A DNA stretch of 6,190 bases from positions 1 to 6,190 of the forward strand of contig CAMNDA010000174.1 in assembly GCA_946534745.1 (NCBI GenBank), in the 5' to 3' direction. Shown piece after piece: positions 1 through 5,818 of this stretch; position 1 is the stretch's first letter, and each line of letters begins with the position of its first letter. Origin of the DNA: an uncultured Verrucomicrobiota bacterium. GTDB lineage: Bacteria > Verrucomicrobiota > Kiritimatiellia > RFP12 > UBA3636. The position numbers were made by a program, and so were the translations under genes. The notes beneath the pieces are model-generated. The model saw only the letters and a program-made list of their open reading frames with translations. It was not told the DNA's origin and did not search any database.

Positions 1-2086
1 GGAACGCCTCCGCCGCGGGGCGGTAGGCCTCCCACGCATGGACGACGCCCTCGACGACGCCGGGGTCGGCGGCGCCGAACGCGGCGGCGTCGGCGCGCGC
101 GGAGCGGAGCGCGTCGAGCGCGTCGAGCAGCGCCGGCACGTCGGCGGCGCGGAGCTTCGGCTTCGGCGTGCCCGCGGCGGACGCGGAGAGAAGCTCCCGG
201 CGGATCGCGCCGCGCTTGAACGGGCGCGCGAGGAAGAAGCGGTTCGGGAGGTCGTCCCACGCGGCGCGGAGCGAGGCGGCGTCGAGCGCCGCGGCCTTCT
301 CCTCGTCGAGGCCCGGCCAGGCCGCGGCGAACGCCGCGCGGCCGGCGAGGCCGCGCTCGCGGGCGAGGAGCTTCGCCTCGGTCTCGCCCCACTCCTCCCC
401 GAGCGGCGCCGCCGCGCGGCAGAGCGCGCGGGCGAGCGGCGGGAGGGGCCGGGCGGCTGCGGCGAGGGCCTCCGCCCAGGCGGGCGTCCACTCGGTCGCG
501 CCGATCGGGCCGAACGATTCGTAGAGCTCGTCGGGGACGTCGCGCGCGGCGGCGGCGAGCGTCCCGGCGAGCGCGGCCGACGCCTCGTAGGCGCCCTCGG
601 AGAGCGGCGCGTCCGGCAGCTCCGGGGCGCCCTCGGGGGCGTCCCCGGCGTGCGCCATCAGGTACGAGAAGGCGCGGTAGGGCGTGAGGCCGCAGGGATG
701 CGCGCGGTGGAGCGCGGCGACGGCGCCGTCGAGCGAGCGGCGCGTCGCGCGCAGGTCGGCGAGGGTCGCGTCCCACGCCTCGGGCGGCTCGGTGCCGCCG
801 TAGTCGAGCGACTCCTTGAACTGGCGCAGCACCTCGGCCTTGCCGGCCTTGTTCGAGTGCAGCTCGAGGCAGAACGGCGCGAGGCCGATCTTGCGCAGGC
901 GGCGCTGCACCACCTCGAGCGCGGCGCGCTTCTCGGCGACGAAGAGCACGGTCTTGCCGGCGGCCATGCAGCAGGCGATGAGGTTCGTGATCGTCTGCGA
1001 CTTGCCCGTTCCGGGCGGCCCGTGCAGGACGAAGTTGCGGCCGCGCACGGCGGCCATCACGGCGGAGAGCTGCGAGGAGTCCGCGGCGACGGGGCACGGC
1101 GGCCAGGCGGCGTCCGAGAGCGCGTCGACCTGCGAGGGGTCGACCGCCGCGACGCCGTCGTCGAACGCGCCGCCGCCCGCGAGCAGGTGCGCGACGATCG
1201 GCGACCTGGCCAGGTCGTCGAGGCGCGACGAGAGGTCGCGCCACATCAGGAACTTGTTGAACGAGAAGCGGCCGATCCAGACCTCGGGCTCGACCGACCA
1301 CTCCGCGAGCGGCGCGACGGCGGCGCGGTAGGACGCGAGGACCTTCGCGAGGTCGACGCCGTGCTCGTCCTCGGGCATCGGGTCCGCGCCCGGGACCTCG
1401 ACGCGCTGCTCGCGGCGGAGCATCTCGAGGAGCGTGACGTTCGGCGCGGGGTCCTCGTCCGTGCGGCGCAGCGAGAAGCCCTCCTTGCCGGGGAGGCGCT
1501 TCAGCTCGACGGGGTAGAGCACGAGCGGCGCGCGGTAGACCGGAGCCGAGCCGCCCTTGCCGTCCTTCCACCTCAGGACGCCGAGCGAGAGGAAGAGCGT
1601 GCACGTGCCGCCCTCCTCCAGGTCGTTGCGCGCCGCGCGGTAGAGGCCGAGCAGGCGCTTGTAGGCGTTGCCCGACTCGCCCGCGAGCGCGTAGAGCCGC
1701 CCGCCCGCGCACTCCTTCGAGAGGAACTCGCGGGCCTGCGCCGCCTCGGGGTCGTCGGCCGGCATGGCGGCCGGCTTCGCAGCGTCCGCGAAGAGCGCGG
1801 CGATCCTGGGGCCCTTCTCGGGGACCTCGACGATGCGGTAGACCTTGTCCTCGGCGACGGCGTCCTCGAGGAACTCGGGCGCGTCGAAGGCGAGGCGGAC
1901 GGCGCCGGCGCCGTCCTTGAAGTTGAGGAGGCGGTTGCGGCGGGAGAGGTCGAGCAGCATCGAGCACCAGTGCGCGACGCGGGGCGGCAGCTTGGGGGCG
2001 GCGGCCTCCTGCGGCGGCGTGGCGGGGTCCGTCCCCGCGGCGGTGTCTGCGGCGTTCTTCGGTTCGGTGTCGGTCGTCTCGGCCAT
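1..2086 (-). CDS. DUF4011-type superfamily 1 helicase, N-terminal 695 residues (3' end outside window)
   Basis: This is a large ATP-dependent DNA/RNA helicase of the DUF4011 class, presumably cytoplasmic. The first about 30 residues are low-complexity Ala/Pro/Thr. The DUF4011 signature follows at residues 44-56 (LLDLSRRNRLLNF). The segment at 274-302 (FSFNKFLMWRDL, then PIVAHLL) is also typical of the family just before the motor. A Q-motif-like DSSQ at 336-339 precedes Walker A, HGPPGTGKSQ at 355-364 with K362 as the phosphate-binding lysine. Motif Ia is LFVAEKRAALEVV at 381-393. Walker B and the later helicase motifs are not yet reached at residue 695, because family insertions lie in between. 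Known relatives are often 1300-2000 residues and may end in DUF3320 or a Vsr/DUF559-like nuclease, so half or more of the protein is probably missing here. The ATG at 2086 is chosen because AGGAG sits 7 nt upstream and a promoter precedes it. Some family members belong to predicted anti-phage systems; that role here is inference. Confidence 0.88.
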   Translation of the reverse strand, partial: MAETTDTEPKNAADTAAGTDPATPPQEAAAPKLPPRVAHWCSMLLDLSRRNRLLNFKDGAGAVRLAFDAPEFLEDAVAEDKVYRIVEVPEKGPRIAALFADAAKPAAMPADDPEAAQAREFLSKECAGGRLYALAGESGNAYKRLLGLYRAARNDLEEGGTCTLFLSLGVLRWKDGKGGSAPVYRAPLVLYPVELKRLPGKEGFSLRRTDEDPAPNVTLLEMLRREQRVEVPGADPMPEDEHGVDLAKVLASYRAAVAPLAEWSVEPEVWIGRFSFNKFLMWRDLSSRLDDLARSPIVAHLLAGGGAFDDGVAAVDPSQVDALSDAAWPPCPVAADSSQLSAVMAAVRGRNFVLHGPPGTGKSQTITNLIACCMAAGKTVLFVAEKRAALEVVQRRLRKIGLAPFCLELHSNKAGKAEVLRQFKESLDYGGTEPPEAWDATLADLRATRRSLDGAVAALHRAHPCGLTPYRAFSYLMAHAGDAPEGAPELPDAPLSEGAYEASAALAGTLAAAARDVPDELYESFGPIGATEWTPAWAEALAAAARPLPPLARALCRAAAPLGEEWGETEAKLLARERGLAGRAAFAAAWPGLDEEKAAALDAASLRAAWDDLPNRFFLARPFKRGAIRRELLSASAAGTPKPKLRAADVPALLDALDALRSARADAAAFGAADPGVVEGVVHAWEAYRPAAEAF

Positions 2087-2093
2087 CGTCGTG

Positions 2094-2098
2094 CTCCT
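2094..2098 (-). promoter_or_regulatory. Ribosome binding site of the DUF4011 helicase gene
   Basis: AGGAG on the minus strand, 7 nt before the ATG at 2086. It decides the start: the other nearby ATG (2112) is in a different frame that encodes only an Arg/Pro/Ser-rich shadow. Confidence 0.8.
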
Positions 2099-2127
2099 GC
2101 GCGGAAACGCATCCGCGATGCCCGCGC

Positions 2128-2156
2128 ATTCTACACGTTCGCGCGCCCGCGCGCAA
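2128..2156 (-). promoter_or_regulatory. Sigma70-type promoter of the DUF4011 helicase gene
   Basis: On the minus strand a -35 TTGCGC (2156-2151) is followed, after exactly 17 nt, by a -10 TAGAAT (2133-2128), which matches the consensus at five of six positions. The -35 keeps only the TTG. The predicted transcription start is near 2121, giving a leader of about 35 nt that contains the AGGAG. The AT-rich -10 stands out sharply in this GC-rich gap. It implies that the helicase can be transcribed independently of the upstream secreted-protein gene. Assigned by motif only. Confidence 0.55.
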
Positions 2157-2180
2157 CCGCGCCGGGACGGTTCCGCCTCT

Positions 2181-5100
2181 CTAGCGCGGCAGCGCGTCGC
2201 CGGCGGCGAAGGGCTCGGCGCCCGCGCCGACGACGAGGAAGCGCGTCGCGGGCGAGGCGTCGAGGACGAAGACCAGCTCGCCAGACGAGGAGGCGCGGAC
2301 GGACGGCGCGTCGGCGCGGAATCCGCCGCCGAGCGCCTCCGCGGCGAAGACGGTGTACCAGACGCCGGGCACGGCGTTGGCGATGCGGACGGCGAGGCGC
2401 CGCGCCCCCGTGGCGGGGTCCTCGGAGAAGGACAGCGCGGGCGCGCCGCCGGTCCCGTCCGCGAAGACCGGGCGAAACGCGCGCAGCTCGCGGCCGCAGA
2501 CGGCGCAGCGCAGGAGCGCGGAGCCGTCCGCGGGATCGGTCGCCTGGCGCCAGTCGTGCGGCGCGTCGCCGTAGTCCGCGACGAGCGCGACGGCGCCGAG
2601 CGCCCATCCCGGCGCGGAGCCGTCGAGGTTCCTCCAGCCGAGGAACGGCCGGCAGCGCGCGTCGTCGCTCCGGTCGGCGGGCGCGGCGGCGTCGTAGAGG
2701 TTCGTCGCCGCGGGGATCGGGATCGCGTGGAGGTTTCCGTTGAAGCCCTGGGCGAGCGAGCCGGACTTCTCGCACAGCACGGTCCAGTCCTCGTCGCAGA
2801 ACCAGACGTGGTAGCCGGGGTCGGCGGAGAAGAGCCCGAGCGTGGCGAGCCGCGCGCCGCCGAGGTTCGCGCTCGCGCCGCCGCGCGTGGCGGAGGGGTC
2901 GTTGAGGGCGAGCGAGCGGACGGTCCCGAAGGTGTAGGGGGAGATCCAGTTGACGAGCGTGAAGTGGATGTCGGTGAGGTAGGCGCCGTCGGCGGCGAGG
3001 GGGACGGCCTGGGCGTTCAGGTTGCCGGAGTTGTTGCTGTCGATCGCGGTGCCGCCGCCGGAACTCACGGTGACGGAGCGAAGGCCGCCGAGGGTTCCGC
3101 CGCCGGCGGGCAGGCCGGAGACGGTGAAGGCGGGATAGAGGACGGCCGAGGGCGTCTGCGCGACGAACTCGTTGCCGCTCGAGGCGAAGACGAGCTTCGC
3201 GTTCGCCGCGGGCTCGCCCTCCATCGCGCGGCCGGGCAGCTCGCGGTCGTGGCCGGGCGCCGGGTCGGTCTCCTCGCCGGTGTCGTCGCAGACCGCGCGG
3301 AGGCGCCCCGCGCGCGTCTCGAGCCGCCACGAGCGGCCGGCCCAGCCGTCGGGCACGACGACGAAGAGGTCGCGCGAGAGCGACGTGCCGCCGAGGACGT
3401 AGCGCACGGCGTAGAGGCCGAGCGCGTCGTCGCCGGCGGGCAGCGCCGCGGCGCCGTTCGTCGACGGGAGCTCCGCGCCGGCGCGGAAGTAGCGTACGTC
3501 CGTCGCGCCCGGCGCGAAGAGGCAGAGCGAGCGGCCGGACCATTCGGAGAGCGGGACGGTCGGCGCCGCGCCGGCGGGGAGCGCGGCGAGGACGACCTGC
3601 GGCGCGGTGGCGCCGGGCTCCGCCGCGCCGGTCTCGCGGAAGCCGAGGCCGGGCTCGGCGGCGGCGCCGGAGACCGCGACCGTGCCGAGGAGGTTCGCGC
3701 CGAGCGTGTCGCTCCACTGCGCGGCGGCGTTCGCGAAGCGGACGGTGCGGAGGCCCGCGGCGCAGGGCGAGTCGCCGGCGGCGACGACGTGCGTGCGGAG
3801 GTAGACGCGCCACTGGCCGTTCGTGATGCCGGAGGGCAGCCGCAGCGAGAGCGAGAGGGACGCGCGCGTCGGGCTCGGGACGGCGGCGCCGAGGTCGAGC
3901 GCGACGGGGCACGCCCAGAAGCGGTCGTCCGCCGCCTGCAGGAGGACCTCGGTCCGCGTCGGGAGGAATAGGTCGCCGAAGCCGGTGTTCTCGACGTCGA
4001 ACGCGAGCTGCAGCGTCCCGCCCGGCGCGGCGGCGTCGGAGAGCCGCGACGAGCGCAGCACGAGGCGGTAGCCCATGTGCGCGCGCATGAACTCGAGGAG
4101 GTTGCGCCCGTTCCACTCCGATAGGGACGGCATGCCGTCGAAGGCGCAGCCCTCCTCGGAGAACGCGTACTCCTTCAGCTTCCTCACGACGCGCATGGAC
4201 TCGGGCGTCCCGCGCAGGTAGGAGAGGTGGCACCGGTACCATTCCTCCACCTGGTTGAAGCCGCTCTGGACGAACGGCGGCCAGGTCTGCTCCTGCTCGT
4301 CGGTCGTGAGCGTCGCGATCTCGCCGCCGTAGGGGATGCCGCGCAGCTGGTTGAGCCAGGCGTTGGCCTGCGCGCGGGAGAAGTTGTTGTAGCCGTTCGA
4401 GTCGGTGAACGTGCCGTAGTCGTAGACCGTGCCGAGGTAGCCGTCGTTGTAGAGGCCGATGCGGTCCCAGTCCTCGAGCTCCCGGAAGCGGGCGAGGACG
4501 GTTTCGCCCCGGAGCGTCCCGGTCGTGCCGAGCACCTCGCGCTGGAGGAGGCGGAAGAGGTACTTCGGCGAGCGGACCTGGACCTTGATGCGGGGATCGA
4601 GCTCGTCGAGCCACGTGCGGACGATCGTCGTGTCGTACTCGGGGTGCGAGGCGTCGTCGTACTTCGAGGAGTGCATCTCGCCGAACATGCCGATGATGCC
4701 GCACTCGATCGAGGGGACGACGTCGGCGTAGTCGTTGAGGACCCCGGCGATCTGGCGGATGTGCGTCAGGACCATGTCGAAGGCGGGCTCGCACCCCGTG
4801 ACGCCGTCGTAGTCGTAGGCGAAGCGGGGCGTCACGAGCGCGCCGTTGGCGCGGACGTTGGCGAGAGTCGCGCGCCAGGCGCCGAGCGTCTGGTCGTCGA
4901 TCGGGATGTCCGCGCCGCCGACCCGGGAGACGCCGTCCTTGACGCCGCGGTCGCCGTAGTCGTTGCCGCCGGAGAACGCGGCGAGCTGCCACATCGGCGT
5001 CGAGTAGCCGGTCGGGGAGAGGACGGCCGTCGCGCCGGGCGAGGCGCGGTGCCACCCGCCGCCGATCGACCCGCGCGGGACGTTGCGCACGAGGTCGTCG

Positions 5101-5231
5101 TCCGCCGCGTCGAGGTACGAGAGCCCCGAATCGACCATCGCCGCCGGCGCGGCCGGCGGCGCGCCCGCGGCAAGGGCGGCGGAGAGGAGGGCGAAGACGA
5201 GGGGGCGGACGGATTCGTGGATGGGGCGCAT
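2181..5231 (-). CDS. Secreted DUF4874/DUF4832 family protein with long unassigned C-terminal half
   Basis: A 1016-residue exported protein. Residues 1-30 form a signal peptide: Arg-containing n-region, hydrophobic core LVFALLSAALAAG (11-23) and a likely cut after APA at 28-30. Residues about 55-225 resemble DUF4874, including GMFGEMHSSKYDD (181-193), the counterpart of the family's G-W-GE-H stretch. Residues about 245-480 resemble DUF4832, with IGLYNDGYLGTVYDYGTF (258-275) and the beta-rich VENTGFGDLFLP (413-424). The pair is thought to form a TIM-barrel, glycosidase-like unit plus a beta-sandwich; no substrate is known to me, so a carbohydrate role is inference. Residues about 520-1016 are Gly/Ala-rich, probably beta-sandwich material, with an F-GW segment (863-866) and HDW followed by CAVC (892-912). 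No C-terminal sorting signal or membrane helix is visible. The ATG at 5231 is the first possible start: an in-frame TGA lies 12 nt upstream, and the next ATG (residue 32) would lose the signal peptide. There is no Shine-Dalgarno sequence. Confidence 0.85.
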   Translation of the reverse strand: MRPIHESVRPLVFALLSAALAAGAPPAAPAAMVDSGLSYLDAADDDLVRNVPRGSIGGGWHRASPGATAVLSPTGYSTPMWQLAAFSGGNDYGDRGVKDGVSRVGGADIPIDDQTLGAWRATLANVRANGALVTPRFAYDYDGVTGCEPAFDMVLTHIRQIAGVLNDYADVVPSIECGIIGMFGEMHSSKYDDASHPEYDTTIVRTWLDELDPRIKVQVRSPKYLFRLLQREVLGTTGTLRGETVLARFRELEDWDRIGLYNDGYLGTVYDYGTFTDSNGYNNFSRAQANAWLNQLRGIPYGGEIATLTTDEQEQTWPPFVQSGFNQVEEWYRCHLSYLRGTPESMRVVRKLKEYAFSEEGCAFDGMPSLSEWNGRNLLEFMRAHMGYRLVLRSSRLSDAAAPGGTLQLAFDVENTGFGDLFLPTRTEVLLQAADDRFWACPVALDLGAAVPSPTRASLSLSLRLPSGITNGQWRVYLRTHVVAAGDSPCAAGLRTVRFANAAAQWSDTLGANLLGTVAVSGAAAEPGLGFRETGAAEPGATAPQVVLAALPAGAAPTVPLSEWSGRSLCLFAPGATDVRYFRAGAELPSTNGAAALPAGDDALGLYAVRYVLGGTSLSRDLFVVVPDGWAGRSWRLETRAGRLRAVCDDTGEETDPAPGHDRELPGRAMEGEPAANAKLVFASSGNEFVAQTPSAVLYPAFTVSGLPAGGGTLGGLRSVTVSSGGGTAIDSNNSGNLNAQAVPLAADGAYLTDIHFTLVNWISPYTFGTVRSLALNDPSATRGGASANLGGARLATLGLFSADPGYHVWFCDEDWTVLCEKSGSLAQGFNGNLHAIPIPAATNLYDAAAPADRSDDARCRPFLGWRNLDGSAPGWALGAVALVADYGDAPHDWRQATDPADGSALLRCAVCGRELRAFRPVFADGTGGAPALSFSEDPATGARRLAVRIANAVPGVWYTVFAAEALGGGFRADAPSVRASSSGELVFVLDASPATRFLVVGAGAEPFAAGDALPR

Positions 5232-5237
5232 GTACGC

Positions 5238-5246
5238 AGTGTATCA
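5238..5246 (-). promoter_or_regulatory. Extended -10 promoter element of the secreted-protein gene
   Basis: Minus-strand TGATACACT: an extended -10 TG (5246-5245), one spacer base, then TACACT (5243-5238), which matches TATAAT at four of six positions. No convincing -35 is found 16-18 nt upstream, as is common for extended -10 promoters. Normal spacing puts +1 at about 5231, the A of the start codon, so the transcript may be leaderless. Motif evidence only. Confidence 0.5.
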
Positions 5247-5280
5247 CGGATCGCGGTCTTCCGCACCCGTTTTTTTCCCG

Positions 5281-5309
5281 TTGACGCCCGCCCGGCCCTT
5301 TGCTAGACT
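5281..5309 (+). promoter_or_regulatory. Sigma70-type promoter of rpsU
   Basis: TTGACG (5281-5286), a spacer of exactly 17 nt, then TAGACT (5304-5309) with an extended -10 TG at 5301-5302. The -35 matches five of six consensus positions and the -10 four of six. A run of seven T (5270-5276) lies at about -46 to -40 relative to the predicted start near 5316, where a proximal UP element would sit. Together these suggest a strong promoter, fitting a ribosomal protein gene. Confidence 0.78.
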
Positions 5310-5317
5310 CCCGCCCG

Positions 5318-5338
5318 CTTTCCGCGCAACGCGGGAAG
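5318..5338 (+). other. Hairpin at the 5' end of the rpsU leader
   Basis: CTTTCCGCG (5318-5326) pairs with CGCGGGAAG (5330-5338) around a CAA loop: nine pairs, one of them G-U. It starts about 2 nt after the predicted transcription start, so the mRNA would begin with this stem. It could protect the transcript from 5' decay or take part in regulation; neither is shown. A smaller stem, GCGAT/ATCGC (5347-5351 with 5357-5361), follows in the same leader. Confidence 0.45.
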
Positions 5339-5379
5339 GGACGCCGGCGATCACCCATCGCGGCCGCCGGGTCCGGACT

Positions 5380-5385
5380 GGAGGT
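5380..5385 (+). promoter_or_regulatory. Shine-Dalgarno sequence of rpsU
   Basis: GGAGGT, a perfect six-base anti-Shine-Dalgarno match, 8 nt before the GTG start at 5394. It is the strongest ribosome binding site in the window and fixes the unusual GTG start. Confidence 0.9.
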
Positions 5386-5393
5386 GAACATCC

Positions 5394-5612
5394 GTGATCG
5401 TCGTCAAAGTCAAGAAGGGAGAGGCCATCGACAAGGCCGTCAAGCGCCTGAAGAAGGCCATGGACAAGGAGGGCATCATCAAGCACCTCCGCGACACGCG
5501 CTACTTCGAGAAGCCCTGCGTGAAGCGCCGCCTCAAGTCGGTCCGCGCCCGCTCGCGCGCCCGCTCGATCGCCCGCCGCCAGGCCCTCGCCGCCACGATG
5601 CCCCGCATCTAG
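5394..5612 (+). CDS. rpsU: 30S ribosomal protein bS21
   Basis: Small-subunit ribosomal protein bS21, 72 residues, which binds late to the 30S platform near the 3' end of 16S rRNA and takes part in translation initiation. The whole protein fits the family: the N-terminal MIVVKVKKGEAIDKAVKRLKK strand and helix, the conserved RYFEKPCVKRRLK at 36-48, then an Arg-rich basic tail (49-62) for rRNA contact. The length is normal, at the longer end because of a short ALAATMPRI tail. Translation starts at GTG, supported by GGAGGT 8 nt upstream. The gene has its own promoter and a strong terminator, so it looks monocistronic. It is divergent from the secreted-protein gene and precedes fba, which has a separate promoter. 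Confidence 0.96.
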   Translation: MIVVKVKKGEAIDKAVKRLKKAMDKEGIIKHLRDTRYFEKPCVKRRLKSVRARSRARSIARRQALAATMPRI

Positions 5613-5631
5613 GCCGGCCCCGCACGGTTCC

Positions 5632-5671
5632 GCGGCGGCGCAGGATTCGTCCTGCGCCGCCGCTTTCCTTT
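5632..5671 (+). terminator. Intrinsic terminator of rpsU
   Basis: A perfect 14-bp GC-rich stem (5632-5645 with 5650-5663) is closed by a TTCG tetraloop (5646-5649) and followed by TTTCCTTT (5664-5671). It begins 19 nt after the rpsU stop codon. The T-run is interrupted by CC, but the very stable stem makes termination likely. It separates rpsU from fba. Confidence 0.88.
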
Positions 5672-5710
5672 CGCCACCCCGCCGGGCCCCGCGTTCCCCG
5701 AGGAATCTCC

Positions 5711-5739
5711 TTGACTTTCCGGGGTCTTCGGACTACCCT
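5711..5739 (+). promoter_or_regulatory. Sigma70-type promoter of fba
   Basis: TTGACT (5711-5716), a spacer of exactly 17 nt, then TACCCT (5734-5739). The -35 matches five of six positions; the -10 keeps the key TA and final T. The predicted start near 5746 leaves a C-rich leader of about 73 nt before the ATG at 5819. The position directly after the rpsU terminator supports an independent transcript for fba. Confidence 0.65.
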
Positions 5740-5818
5740 CTGCGCCCGTCGTCCGCCGCCCGCCCCGCGGGCCTCCGGGCGCCCTCCCCCACCCCAACAA
5801 CCCGAAAGAGTACCGACC

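Noticed and set aside
2155..2172. Possible terminator after the secreted-protein gene (AACCG/CGGTT stem)
   Set aside because: Only five pairs with an eight-base loop and no T-run after it on the minus strand. Read-through into the helicase cannot be excluded, so no terminator was called.
2181..2230. C-terminal sorting signal (LPxTG or PEP-CTERM) on the secreted protein
   Set aside because: The tail ends in AAGDALPR after a hydrophobic beta-like stretch, with no LPxTG, no PEP motif and no membrane helix followed by basic residues.
38..2743. 901-residue plus-strand open frame antisense to the helicase
   Set aside because: Composition is Arg/Gly/Glu/Ala-rich with no family features, and it ends inside the neighbouring gene. 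The minus strand here encodes clear DUF4011 and Walker A motifs.
1845..3971. 708-residue plus-strand open frame across the helicase/secreted-protein junction
   Set aside because: Low-complexity Arg/Gly/Glu/Val translation spanning two real genes on the other strand; a GC-rich shadow.
5244..5270. -35 element for the secreted-protein promoter
   Set aside because: No hexamer 16-18 nt upstream of TACACT resembles TTGACA (GTGCGG or GGTGCG are found), so only the extended -10 is claimed.
4227..5306. 359-residue plus-strand open frame antisense to the start of the secreted-protein gene
   Set aside because: Val/Asp/Arg/Glu-rich mirror of the real coding strand; it runs into the rpsU promoter and lacks any domain signal.
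2131..5391. 1086-residue minus-strand open frame overlapping the secreted-protein gene in another frame
   Set aside because: The product is dominated by Arg, Pro and Ala with no recognisable domain. It is the frame-shifted reading of the real gene, kept open because G or C at third codon positions removes stops in other frames.
5758..5784. GC-rich inverted repeats in the fba leader, as a riboswitch or attenuator
   Set aside because: Only short five-pair stems and a GGGCGCCC palindrome, which are expected by chance at this base composition; no known riboswitch core and no T-run.
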